Source: Lineus longissimus
Taxonomy: Eukaryota > Nemertea > Pilidiophora > Heteronemertea > Lineidae
DNA: 64,000 bases
Assembly: GCF_910592395.1 (NCBI RefSeq)
Contig: NC_088313.1
Span: 374,501 to 438,500, forward strand
Direction: 5' to 3'
A model generated the notes under the pieces. The model was not told the origin of the DNA and did no database searches. It saw nothing but the letters and a program-made list of their open reading frames with translations. Below are positions 25,681 to 37,984 of this stretch, piece after piece (the first letter of the stretch is position 1; each line of letters opens with the position of its first letter). The position numbers and the translations under genes are program-made.

Positions 25681-25741
25681 TATTGCCAAAGAAAGTGCCT
25701 GACCCAAACTCACACCACATCTTGATCCGGCTGATTGTCCC
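25681..25741 (+). repeat. 61-bp dispersed repeat, copy B
   Basis: Identical to 16427-16487. It lies inside a 184-codon open frame (25419-25973) that I do not accept as a gene, because repeat sequence runs through it and no domain is recognisable. Confidence 0.85.
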
Positions 25742-26746
25742 CGATTGTCCTAGACCCAACCACGCGGGCTGTAGCGGAAACAAAATTTTCTTCGTTTCAG
25801 ACGACAACCACCACACTGAAAGCTACGGCCAATGGGGAATAAATTCACAGTGGTTTATCAAAAAAATTAAAAAGCCATTCTCCGACCACGTGTTGCATTG
25901 TTGCGCTCTTAAAACCATTTCATTCACGTTTTGGCAGCTTATGTTTCCAGAGACGGTCTTAGCCTTTGTGTAGACCTTTATGTCCGCCATAATTCAGGCA
26001 ATACATCCAGCAGTCCAGTGATCAAGCTTTTTCGAATACCCCTTTTAATAATGCTGGGCCATTTTGGACGGTGGGAATGGGTGGGGCTCGAGGGTCAGAG
26101 TGCTACTGCATGCCCACCCCCCAATCTTCTCGGAATAAAATGTTTGATGCATGTATTTTGACCCTCTCCCCCCAGAGTGCCTTATCCCCCCCCTTTCGGA
26201 CCAAATAGTACGGCCATGTATTGTAGTGAGAGAGATAGGCCTGATGATCTATTTCAAACGGGCAAATTAAGACAAGACCTGAAACTGCATCGCATAGCCT
26301 AGACTCTACATTTTATGAATTGGAAGACAATTCAGTTGTCTCCTGGTAATGATTAAAGAATTGTCATTATTGATACAGATAAAGACAATTTGTGCTCACA
26401 TATTTTGCAGATAAGGACTAGGACATTCCTTTTTCTTTTTCAGTTCCAAAGCTGAAGATGGTCCAAGAGTTGTCAACAGTTAAGTGATTGAAAAGATTGC
26501 TACTAGAGAATTGGTCAGTGGTGTAGAGTCCACCTTACCATTTGGTTTTGTTGGCATTTTATCAAGAAAAACCAGGTTAAAGTAGTTCCTGCATTCATTA
26601 TACTAAACTAGACCATCATGAACTATACAGTGCACTGTTGATTGTTCATGAGGCTTCTAAACCTCTCCACCAAAAGCTGTGTGTATGTGTGCCTGTTGGA
26701 CATTTTGACTGTCAACTCTGTATTGCTGGCAGTGGTATGTTGTAAT

Positions 26747-27000
26747 CAGAGGCAGATTTAAGTGTGTGTGTGTGTGTAAGGGGGGGGGGCTCAGCAACAG
26801 ATTTTCAGGAACCTCCCTCAAGAAACGAATATTAAACCTTCAAATATAAGCCCTCAGATGCCCACAAAGTGCATATTTGGCACTTAAATCTAAAGGTTTT
26901 GTGGGGGAGGGCCCCCAGAACCCCTCTCGTGTCTAAGAGTGCACCCTAGGTGGATCTGTGCTCCCTAGAGACCTTTCCCAAATTTATGGATCTGCCACTG
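26747..27000. mobile_element. Degraded hAT-like MITE, second copy
   Basis: Ends are CAGAGGCAGAT (left) and ATCTGCCACTG (right), diverged from the 24034-24220 element. The right-terminal 27 bp closely match that element. A short (GT)n and poly-G tract lies inside. Confidence 0.5.
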
Positions 27001-27433
27001 GGTGAAAAAACACTAGCCAGTGGACAATGTCTGTGTGCACGTTATAAAGCTCTCAGCTGTGAGGTTCCCCCTATAATCTCTCGGGCTAATCATGAATAAT
27101 GTATTGATCTGACGAGTGACCTGCTGTTCTTAAAATAGCGAATGCTATTTTTAGTGCCATTGCAGTATATATTCACGAACGAACATGGCTGCCTCATAGG
27201 TAGGAAGTAGTGTCATTTAGCATGTTCTCTCCTTCTGTCTGTAGGATTAGGACTAAAATCTGTTCTTAATAGTTGCTGGCCACTTGATTTTGATCCTGGA
27301 GAGTGGTTAAAGGTTAAACTAGAAACCACTTATTCTTCAATGGAATGATACTTTGACTTCCTTACTCTACTGTTCAGCTTAGCTCGCTCCCTTCTGTGAT
27401 ACAGAGCCAACTCTTCCTCTACCCACCTGCATT

Positions 27434-30400
27434 ATGGCAGTTGTTACTCCACCGGTCTCAAACTTGAATAACTTGAATTTGATGATTGCCCTTGGTTTGT
27501 GGGACCCACAATCATCCAGGAAATACCCCAAGAATGAAGGTAAAATACTCGTCTACTGTTCTTTGACAAGTTAGAATTGTCATTACCCAAATTCTGTAGG
27601 CCTACATCATTCATCAGATGGTAAGAAGATACACTTGAGAATGCGATATGAGGTGCTGAGTGTAGGAATGCTGTAATATACTTTGATTTTGACTAGACCT
27701 GACCTAGAAAACCAGCGTCCCCAGAACTCTTAACAATATTATCATCGTCTTTGCTCTTTCCTTTTCCATAATCATCATCTTATCCTTTCAGTGAATGAAG
27801 TAAAATACCAGAGAGTCAAGAACACCTACGGTGGGGGCAGGATGGTGAAGTTACTCAGTGATATCTGCTTGGGCTGCATTGCCAGCAATCTGGACTCGAT
27901 ATCAAACGTCAGACAGTATCTCCCCGCAGTTCACAAAGAGATTCTCCTGAAACGCCTCTCAGATCATGATATGTTGATGACATCGTATCTACCCCATGTG
28001 ACGTATAATTTATTCTCACCGGTGTTAAAACGTGTCGAGTTCTACTATTGTGATCAGCTGACAGATGATGTGCTTGTGAGTCTGGCAAGAAGTGGTTGCA
28101 AATTGAAGGAATTAACTATAAAAAAATGTTCAAATGTGACAGGTATGTTTTTTTCATTGTCAGTACATTGTATATGATTGTTAGAGACTTGCATATAAGC
28201 TGTGATGGCCATATTTTGGATAAGTTGATGAGGGGTCACAAAAAACATGTTTTTGATCTAAATTTGTGTCAGAAGTTTAATATGTTCTTCCTTAGCCCCA
28301 AGAACCTGCTGCCCTATGACCATTGATGACTGGTCCCTCTGACATGGCTCCAAAGAGCATTGGATTACTGCTCAGAATTATTGAGTCTGTTTTGTTTTGA
28401 TCAAATCATAGCACTTGATTTAAGTGAATGATTTCTGATGTTTCTTTCCTTTTCTCACAGAGGTTGGACTTCAAAAGATCACTCGGGGACAAGATGAGTT
28501 GACATACTTCTACATCAAGAGTTTTCCTGGTCTTGGAGACAAGGGACTGATGCATCTCAAATCCAAAAACTTAACTACATTTAGGCTGCAGAATTGTCGC
28601 GATGTAACATCAGAGTGTAAGTAATGAAACTTACAACAGTTTATTTGAGTACTGCAAATGTATTTCTTCGACTTATTGGATTATTGGGACGCACTGTTAT
28701 GGTACTTTTGACACTTGTCAGAATGTTGATCAGTTGATTCAAATCCTCATTATTATCATTGAAGCAGCCCAGTGCTCATTAAAACTCAACCAGTAGGTCA
28801 ACCAACCATGTATTGACTCGACTGGGAGTAGAACTGCTGCTGACTGGTTGTAGCTCTTTTCCAGACCACATAATTGATGGATTAACTCTCTCCAAATAGA
28901 TTTGAACCATGTTAACAGTGTAATTCGCTTCCTATGAAGAACTTTCCTCACTTCTTTGCGCACTTTTCAAACATTCCAGGTATCAAAACAGCAATAACGA
29001 ACAATCCTTTCATCAATGTAGTCAACCTCAATGACTCCGTCAAACTTGATGACACTCTCTTCCCCGTGATAGCAACAACTCTGAGAGAAAACCTGGTAAG
29101 CATGTAACACGGCTACACACTCTGTTGCCTAGTGCTGGGCATAGAATACGGTAAGTTTATATGTGACCAGCACTGTCAAAATAGGCGCTGAAGTTCAAAA
29201 AGAGGTATTGAGTTATTCACATACATGCATGTAGTTCTACTTTGTTAAACTTGTCTGTTTCTGATATCACAGCAGAATACTTCATCGTCTTGTTTTATGT
29301 TTGGAGTTTCTCTAACCATGTTGGTGCAGAGGGACCCGATTGTATTCAATGTCAAATTGGCTGGTATCTTCTGGCCTTGCTGGCTTGATTTTGAAGCCTC
29401 CTCCTAGATTTCTTGCCGTGCAAGGCTGACTAGCAACATTTATAGCGACAAAAATGACCTGCCATTTATCAGGCTTCACATTACATCTTGGGTTATTTTC
29501 TAGATTACATTTGGATGATCATGATTTTCAGGAGAAGCTTCATTGCCGTGACATCCACTGCATGAGTGATTCCAGCCTGTCAATGATCGCTGAACATTGC
29601 CCAAATCTCCACACGCTCGATCTGCTTGGCAGTAGCAAGATAACAAAACTCAGTGTGGAGAAGGTAAGATGAGTAAATCAATTGACCCTGCTGAAACACC
29701 TTCCATTCAGATGGGTTTTGATCAAAACGTTCCTCGTTAAATTGCTAAATAGAAAGATTCAGTAGACCGGTTCATGCCTGTCCCAGCTCAAAGCTTTAAG
29801 AGTTGCGTGGCAGCAGACCAACCTTTCTTCAGTTTGACCTTGTCCTGGTTTTTAATGTGGCATGTCTGAAATCCATCTGTTGGAACAAGTACTTCTTTCC
29901 TGTCATCCCAACAGTGAGTGTCCTAGTCACTGTCAACTCCATATCTTTACCTATCCATATCGTGTTTTCATTTCAGGTGTTTCAGAATTTAAGGAAGTTA
30001 AAGAACCTGGATATTTCCTACTGCCCAAAACTTCAAAACCAACCAGATGTACACGTTTTAACCCAGATGCCTTCAACGTTACAAGAGCTTTCATTATGTG
30101 GTGTATTCATAACCGATAGGGATATTTTAGTCTCGGCTGTTCAGCGATTGGAAAATCTCCGGAAGGTCCGCTTGTGTGGTGTGCCGTCTCTTGATGATGA
30201 TGCACTGGAGGAGGTGAGTGGGGGTATTGTCCGTAAGGATAAATTGTACTTGGAGACCATTCGTCCTCGAGGACGAATCGTCCTCTGGCTTGGTTTGTCA
30301 ATGGACAAGGTGTCTACAGGGTGAATTGGTGGTGATTGTCTGCGGTGTTAATTGCCATCGTTGACTGATATGTAGGTTGCTGTTAGAATACTAATTGACC

Positions 30401-31863
30401 ACAGTGAGGTTGCAGCGCTGATTGCGCAGCTCATCTGACCTCTACTCATCGTTTTAGAATAGACCAGTGTTGAGCGCGAAGTCAAATGATTATCTCTTAG
30501 TAGTTGATACCAGACTATAGACCCCAAACTTAAACTTTCTACATTCTCCTTCACAGATTTTGAAAGCAGTGGGCGGCAACCTTGAAAGGTTAGATTTGAG
30601 CGGCTGTCGTGAAATCACCGACCATGGTTTGAGGGCCATTACTAAATACTGCCATTCACTTGAAGAGCTTGACCTGACACAAGTAAAGAACGTCACTGGC
30701 GAGTCGTTGTTACGCCTGTTTAAAGATGAGACGAGAGCTGATCTGTTGCTGAGACTTAATCTTCGATGTAGTGTTAGTAAGGTGAGTCTCGTTTTACCAA
30801 TTGGATCCAAAGATGATGGGTTCGATGGCAGTTGTAAGTCACTTGACTTTGCCTCCATGGCCCGGTGCTAGAAACTGCAGTGCATCTGGAAAGTCCACAG
30901 ATTGAAATTTGATAGTCGAAAATGATATTTGGTGAATTGGGATGGAATCATTGATACTGCACTTGGCTATTCTTCGTTTGTTCAACAATTTGAAAGTTCA
31001 ACTCGATTGAATATACTATGGATACCAAGTTTCAGCAAATTTGCTTGCACAATTGTGAAACGAGCAATATCATAAAAATTATATCAACTTTTTGCAGTTC
31101 AATGAGGACCTTCTCTACACCGTGATCAGTAAGTGTCATAACCTGGAGATGCTCGACATAGCCGGTCACCTGTTTGTGACGGATGACATTGTCCTGAGCA
31201 TCGCTGAGAATTGCCCTAAGTTGAGAGAGCTGTACATCAAAGGATGTAAAATGGTAAGACAGTAGGAACTCAGTCGTTTTAGGCAAATCTGGAGGTTGGC
31301 ACAGTGTTTAAGTGTTGATATGAACAGTCATGCAGTCTGCGTTAGAGGGCAGAATCCTGGAAAGTGATCCAGGTCGCTCACTGTACAAGATGGCTATTTG
31401 TGGCCTTGGCTGTTAACTCATTGAATTAATTTGACTAACTTTTGGATCAGACACAGCATCTGATAAATTGATCTTTATAGAAGATTAGATATAGATGTGA
31501 CTACATTGTCGAGCGTACAGATTTTCTTCTGCTAACTCTAATCCCCTCTATATTTTCTTCCAGGTGACAGATACAGCCATTTGTGAGATCGCCTGTCGCT
31601 GCCCGCTAACGATACTGTCAATATCCGGCCTGCACAACCTCACCGATAAGAGTATCTTCGCTTTGGCCAACAGTTGTCACTACCTCGAGGAGCTCTACTT
31701 GAGTGGATGCGCCCTCATCTCGCGGGTGGCTCTCCGGTATTTGCAGGATTGCTGCATCACTCGTGTTTACATCATGCATAAAGTGCCAAACGCTGCCTCG
31801 AACATGCTCATGGCAAAGAATTTAGACACCGGCGAGTTCTGTCGAGCTGATCTCATGAATTAG
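27434..31863 (+). CDS. Leucine-rich-repeat protein, AMN1/ZYG11-like
   Basis: Exons: 27434-27539, 27792-28142, 28461-28616, 28980-29095, 29532-29663, 29977-30213, 30557-30781, 31098-31253, 31564-31863. All frames join to a 592-residue protein with a TAG stop. The N-terminal block LLSDICLGCIASNL plus LPAVHKEILLKRLSD resembles the start of AMN1 and ZYG11/ZER1 proteins. It is followed by cysteine-type LRRs across most of the chain, e.g. LDLSGCREITDHGLRAI, LYIKGCKMVTDTAICEI and LYLSGCALISRVALRYL. There is no F-box I can see, and no ARM repeats as in ZYG11. Such LRR proteins commonly act as ubiquitin-ligase substrate adaptors or cell-cycle regulators, but that is family inference. Introns fall between repeat units, often in phase 0, as expected for repeat-unit expansion. 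I do not assign an ortholog. Confidence 0.85.
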
Positions 31864-34074
31864 GGACCGGCAGCTCATCAAGTTTGTTGATGCTGAAGGG
31901 GTTATCTGGACATGGTATTTCCTGCGATTGATCAGTGGCGTTGCTAGTGTGCAAATTCTGTCAAGGGAAAACTTGCAACATTGATGTTGTCGTTATGTCA
32001 TTTGGAGCTCATAACAGAAAGATTTTAAATTTATTTGTCAGGACCAATGTCGAAATGCCAATGTAATTTTTTTCATGTATTAATTACTTAGAAATGTATG
32101 AAAGTTCTGCTTCTTTTTTTAGTGTATATGGTGCTTTAAGGGAGAGTATAGTACATATACATGGATATTTTTCATTTACAAAATCTATCTCTGTGATATG
32201 TGAAACGACTGTGTATTAGTACCTGTTATTATTTGAAGGTTTCTTTACATATTAATTATGATTAAGGATTGTGAACTTGAGAGAAAAGTGCTCTTGAGAA
32301 GATTTTTTTCCAAGCAACAGTCTTTGAGGGTTAGAAAACATCCTAAGAATTGAAGCTGATGTAATGTCTAGTCATGCCATTACATTTCCATGACAGCTAG
32401 TTATACGTCACTGCAGTCTATATATGTCACAATATTCAATCAGAGTCCTAATGCACGTGCAAATGTGTGCAAGCTTTGTCTGTATACAGTTAATATATAG
32501 TTTGCGTGAATCAGTTTACCTGATTGTGTATGTTACCAGTGGGCTAAGTGTGCACTGGGATTGTCATAGGAGAATATACCAAAAGCTAGGTTATTGTATC
32601 AATCTTGCCATTACAGGAGTGGTGTGTGTCATCTTCATGGAAACAACCACCTAAGTAAACCAAGTAAGGCCTTTAAAATCAGGAAAACTTAGTTTATTTT
32701 GCTCTGATTTTGTTCATATAAAATTTGTCTTTACTTTCTACTGTACGGTATATGTATTTGCACTGCGGCAAACTTGTAGTTGGCCATAAAAAACCACTTT
32801 TGTATTCGACATGTAAAAACCTATTGGAGGATATACAGGGACAGTGTGATCCAGTGTCCAAAATATAAATTGTTGATGTAATCCATTTGTTGTTTTTTTT
32901 GCTTGAAAAGTAAGTTATGAGATTGTCGATAGCAAGATAGGCCTGTACTCGAGATCCTGATGTGTATACAAGCTTTCTCAAGTATTCTTCACAGTCATAC
33001 CCTGGATTCAAACTTGTTGACTTTGCCTACATGTAGTGGGCAACATCACTCATGGGTTGGACGTGCCCTTTTCTTGGGCAGTATGTGGAGGAAACTTTTC
33101 CTGTCCCTTGAAATGTGATATCACCCCCGGCCTCTGGTGATACCACATTCTTCATGTCGGAACATTCATATTGCCCTTGACCGGGCTATATTTGATTACT
33201 GTTGACGTTTTTGATGAACCTTAATATTGATCACTGCACTCCAGTGTCCTGCTGTCCTCAATTCATGCACATGTTCATCAACATGCCAAGGTGAGCCCGG
33301 TTCATAGCTTGTGTGAGAAATACTGAGAATTAGTCTCTCCATAATCTTGAACCGAATGTCTTCCTGTGACCAGCCATATTGGGATGACATCATTGTCTTG
33401 TGATCACACAGTCGAGCATTTCTAGCAAAGTTTGTACATTACATGGAACCAGCATGCTCCTATATCCACTCAATCGGCAGTGTTGCTGACACAATTGAGT
33501 TTTACATTGTCAAATGGATGTGACTGTCTTCAGCAGTGTCTTCTAGGGGTACTTGAACCACATCGAGGATGATATCTCAATATGATCAGACTCTGAATTG
33601 CAACATCATCTCTGGTTGAACGTCTCTTACTGATGACCTCATGATGCTAGTTTCCAACAACCTTTGCCATGGTCAGAGTTGCTCAGGTAGATGACCCAAG
33701 TAGAGTGATCGGCAACTTTTACACCAAAAGTCTGTCCGTTCATAGCAATAATGACGAGAACCGCAAAATCCTAATAGATAAAGTATATTCTTATTCTGAA
33801 CATAATTTGTATTATAACATTAAAAACCATTTTACAACACTTAAAACTTGTATATATTCATGATACACTTGTCCTGAGAGTAGATGACAAAATACAAGTG
33901 TTGACGAAAAAGGTCAATGTTACCATCTTGACATTTTCAGTGCCACCATTGATTGAATCATCGGCAAAATTATTGTATAGTACTGTATGCACTTTACTTG
34001 AGAATGTTCTAAATATCACAGTAAAGTCCGATACAAAGAATGTCACAACAAATCAGAGAAAAAGACCTCTACTT
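31864..34074. other. Convergent intergenic region (LRR and SelL 3' ends)
   Basis: The two flanking genes face each other here, so this 2.2 kb holds both 3' UTRs. A minus-strand AATAAA (TTTATT at 32693-32698) is a possible distal poly(A) signal for the selenoprotein gene. No coding exon is supported. Confidence 0.4.
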
Positions 34075-34095
34075 CGGGATCATTCGAATTGCGCC

Positions 34096-34138
34096 ATCAG
34101 CCAGTAACCTCCGCACAGGTTTTGGTCACCAGCGTCAT
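34096..34138 (-). promoter_or_regulatory. SECIS element (selenocysteine insertion hairpin)
   Basis: On the minus strand the core reads ATGA at 34138-34135, then after one C the ten bases GCTGGTGACC. An apical loop beginning AAAA follows, then GGTTACTGGC and TGAT ending at 34096. The two ten-base arms pair without a break (three G-U wobbles). ATGA/TGAT sits at the quartet position and the unpaired AA run opens the apical loop, as SECIS elements require. CC/GG inside the loop could form the extra mini-stem of a form II SECIS. It lies 30 nt beyond the selenoprotein L stop codon and about 450 nt (spliced) from the Sec codons. Confidence 0.85.
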
Positions 34139-34168
34139 AAAATCGTCAGATTCCAAGCAGTCTTGTAC

Positions 34169-37103
34169 TCACGCTGTCTTCATTTGCTGCAAAATGGACG
34201 AAAAAACACATGAATTTCTGTTCTCTCAGTAACGAAAAGATAAAACTATACCAACAAATAGAAGGAGAAACACTACACTCTGCATAACAATCTCTCCTCA
34301 AATTTGAAAAAAAGAGGGATCATTTTCTGAAGTAGTTTCATGCCTACTACTCTTTTCGTGCTTTACAATGAAATGACTTGTCCAATCACGCATTCTCCTC
34401 GAATTTGCCACGGGAATAAGGCACGAGATCCATCTGCCTGATGTCACAGTTCATAGAATATGATTTTTAAAAAATCGAAGCGTTACCTGCAAAGTTTGTA
34501 AGAGGGTGTCAACTGTTGGTCTGTCAGGAGCAGTCTTTGAGCGGTGGATCAAAACAAGCTTTCCATCCTTGTCGAGGATGAAATCACCACCCATCTGAAA
34601 CAAAGGAAACAAAGAGTTTTAAAATGTTTCAAAAACTCGGCTTTTATAAATGGCTGTGTCTACATGTGCACATGATGTGGACTGGTTGGGTGTGTTTTAA
34701 ACACAAACCTGTTGGTTGATTTCTGGCCTGGTTACAGAATCATTGGCAAATGACGTAATTTAGGTGCAAAAAGTACCCCTCCACATCTGGTGCTGAAGGT
34801 GTCAAGCTTGATATCAGGACAGGTGCCTGAACTATAATGACTGATAAACTGAAAATCTGTTCCTTCTGGCCAACTTGCAACGTCGCGAGGGAACAAAATG
34901 CTCAGCAGACGTCACTTTGAATATTCTGTAGGGTACATGTAAAGAGAATTCATTACGTCTGCTTAGCATTTGGTATAAAATGCTCACCTGTAAAACGTCC
35001 GACTCCGCCCCTTCATATTGCCCATAAAGCTTCCTCCCAGCAGCCTTCTGCTCAGCATAATATACAAGAGTTGACATCGTCCAGGCCCTGTACACCGAGC
35101 GAGGAAGTCCTAAATAGCAATAGATGCTTCGGTCCTCATCAGCTAGAACATCAAAGGTGCACTCAATGTCTTGTGACCATTTCTTTGCACCCAAGGCAGG
35201 ACCAGTTGTCACGACTATTACCCTGCAGCTAGCGTCTGATAACTCTGGCTACAATGATGATACAGAAAATAAGAAATTTGTCCCCTCCAATACGGATGTC
35301 AATCTTATTCATATACCAGTATGCTCCAACCACAAAAGTGCCACTGATCTAGTGAGGTACAAGCATACCCCAATGATTGGCAGAGCACAAATCTAGCCAA
35401 AGATCAAGGCCACATACTTTCATTCACCAGTCATACGGCCAACATGTCCACTGTACTGTTACAGTTTCACAAAACACCTTCTGGAAAGTCAATAACAGGA
35501 AATCCTCAAAGAACCCTTACCTGTCTTTGTAATAGTTCCTTGACATGGTCCCGTCATGGTAGTCATCCAAAATGGCGGATCAGGACCAGCAAGATGGGTC
35601 CACTTCCGAAGTAGTCCTTTAATACTGCTGTGGCATCAGTTTTGATATTGAGCAAAGGTATGTCACAAGGTCCTGGGGAACCGATATCCAGTTTTGGAAT
35701 GTCCGCTGATTTGTTGATTTGCTTGTCAACGGTGTTGAGGAAGTTGTCATAGTCCTGCTACAGTGAAGAAAAAAATGAAACGAAAGTTAAATTTGGCTTT
35801 GCTAGGTCCTTGGCTTATTGAGCTCATCTGGCTGTGGCTTATCTTACCTTGATTTTGTGGCATTCTATTTCTGAGAGATAATTGAAGTGTTGTTTGTCTT
35901 GCTATAAAAATAACACCCGACAGACAAGATCCTCGAACTCACATAAGAATTGTTACCGAATTCTTGATAAAGCAACCACTATCCCAAACTTGACAACAAT
36001 TAGCAATACTCACTTCTAAGTCTTCAAGTCTATCTGCTGCTTCTTGAACTTCTGGACAACTGAAATGCAAAAATTGATTGAATCAGCACCACTACCTGTG
36101 TCTCGAAACAATGAAGTTGGGAGAAACAAATAATATGTAGTCCATTTGGGTAATTTCTGATGATAGAATGAGAAGGTGAACCTACCTGTAATACTTCTGT
36201 ATTAATGCATCAACATTAGCTCTTGATGTAACAGAAAGACTGAAATAGAAATGATTATATCATGTTTAAAGAGATATCTTAACTTGGATATGCATTCAGA
36301 TATGTCAATCACATGCTGCTTATAACTCTGTTCTGGGTCTCCAACTCATAAGCAGAGCTAAAGATTTTCATCTAGACAGAACCATTACATAGTCTTCTAT
36401 CTTACTTACATGTAGGAGTGAGGGCATGATCAGAATTTTAACCTACCTCTGCAAAAATCTGGCATAAACTCCAATGATGGCACCCAGGGAAGACAGCTTA
36501 TTGGTGACAAAGTCATCCACAGATTCTGAAAAAGAAATGGAATTTCCATTTATGCTAGTCTGTAAATTCATAGGAAAAGTATCTTATCAACTTGGCAGAA
36601 GAGAGTGTAAGCTATAAAATTACAAGTATATTTGTTCAAGGACAAGTGGTCTATTCTTTGCTGCAGCCATATTTGATGATGTGATTTTCTGGACAAAAAA
36701 TGTCTCTGCTGAAAAATTTTACCTGTTTAGATCATACAGTAGAACCTCTCTATCAAGGACACCATCGGGACTGACAAATGCTGTCCTTAATAGAGAGGTG
36801 TCCTGATTAGAGAGGTCAAATTGAATGGTAAGTACCAATTTGGGACTAAAACTAGTGTCCTTGATAGAGAGGTTGTCCTTTATAGAGAGGTGTCCGCTAA
36901 GGGAGGTTCCACTGTACTTTCATAGACTGTGACCTTTTTAATGATGTCATGCAGGTCACATTGTTGTCCTAGAAGTATAGATTTCAGGAGTACAAACCTG
37001 TGACATAATTCTTGGCAGTTTCTAGGATTTTCTCTACTGTGTCTGCTGTCTCCTCCAGACCTGTCACCAGTCGGTCCTTCACCCCATCTGAGGCTGAAGA
37101 CAT
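34169..37103 (-). CDS. SELENOL: Selenoprotein L, peroxiredoxin-like, Sec-x-x-Sec
   Basis: Exons (minus): 37103-36998, 36525-36447, 36239-36186, 36059-36014, 35757-35521, 35248-34988, 34594-34487, 34186-34169. They join in phase to 302 residues. Two in-frame TGA codons, at 35565-35563 and 35556-35554, give RHFGULPURDH, with U160 and U163 where related PRXL2/AAED1 thioredoxin-fold proteins carry CxxC. The domain continues with CRVIVVTTGPALGAKKW, IYCYLGLPRSVYRAW and GGDFILDKDGKLVLIHRS. The first four short exons encode a helical N-terminal extension typical of SelL. A SECIS follows the stop. In the known family the two Sec residues form a diselenide, implying a redox role; the substrate is unknown. 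A conventional gene caller would truncate the protein at U160 or skip the exon. The TGA at 34171-34169 is taken as the true stop because it is too close to the SECIS. Confidence 0.93.
36735..36916 (+). mobile_element. Pogo/Tc1-like MITE, copy 3
   Basis: Full-length copy inside the first SelL intron. It begins TACAGTAGAACCTC and ends GGAGGTTCCACTGTA. Of the four copies, its interior modules are among the cleanest. Confidence 0.8.
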
Positions 37104-37680
37104 CTTATATCTAAGGTGTTCAGGGCTTTTAAAAAAGGAGAATTAGTTTGCATCTTATTTAACAAAGCTGGTCACAGTACGAGGAATACATTTAGTGCTG
37201 AGTCCAACATGACCCAGGGCCCTTACTGTGTATAGGCCTCTTAGTCACCTGAAGATGGCCAAATTAGCCCCTCTGCTCCTGCCTATAGTCAGATAGACCC
37301 CCTTTAAGAGGCTAGCTGGTTAAGTCTGCTTGTGTTAGTCTTAGTGGAACACACTCTTATTTGTATCCCAAGTAGTTTACACGACCTTCTTTTATCTGGA
37401 TGTCTCAGCCTGGGTCCTATGCCAACACCAACTGAGACAAACGGATGGTTGTGACATTGTCTTTATACGTATGTCTCCTTGTGAAAATTGTGTTCTTATC
37501 ACACCGACAGAGTGGTGTGAACCTCACCTGGGTAGATACAGTGTAGTTATACTGATTCATGTCGGAACTATGATAAAGAAAAGTCTCTCACACCTTAGAA
37601 TATATGATCAGGGCAGGGTCCGGAGTCCGTCCTGGGGACCATGACATGCGTGATGAAAAACAGGAAAACCCCTCGGTGCA

Positions 37681-37977
37681 AAAATAGTTTGACGTCACAA
37701 GGCTAGCCAACCAATCAGGCCATTGTTTAGACCAACACTTCGACCCCAAAGGTGGGGACGAAGTGTGAGCATTCTCCAAGCGTTGTCAATGGCGAGTATT
37801 GTGGCTAAGTCTCACTCGACCAACTGACAATGTAAGAATTTCAGCGGGTGCATGTAAAATTCGACAGACGGACCGAAGACCGGGAGATTGAAGTGCGAGG
37901 TGCCTATTGCGAAAATGATTGGTTGACGAAAGAATGGCCCGATTGGTTGGCTAGCCTAGTGACGTCAAACTGTTTTT
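37681..37977. mobile_element. MITE-like element with ~42-bp inverted arms
   Basis: The left arm holds 'agtttgacgtcac', 'aggctagccaaccaatc' and 'ggccatt'. The right arm is its reverse complement with few mismatches. The roughly 200-bp interior has no coding signal. It lies upstream of the SelL start codon and could carry CRE-like TGACGTCA sites close to the promoter. Confidence 0.7.
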
Positions 37978-37984
37978 CATCTCC

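Noticed and set aside
25419-25973. 184-codon plus-strand ORF
   Set aside because: Contains the 61-bp dispersed repeat, has no recognisable domain and no neighbouring exons.
35521-35757. SelL as a pseudogene with two nonsense codons
   Set aside because: Both TGA codons lie at the redox motif, all eight exons keep phase and splice sites, and a SECIS follows.
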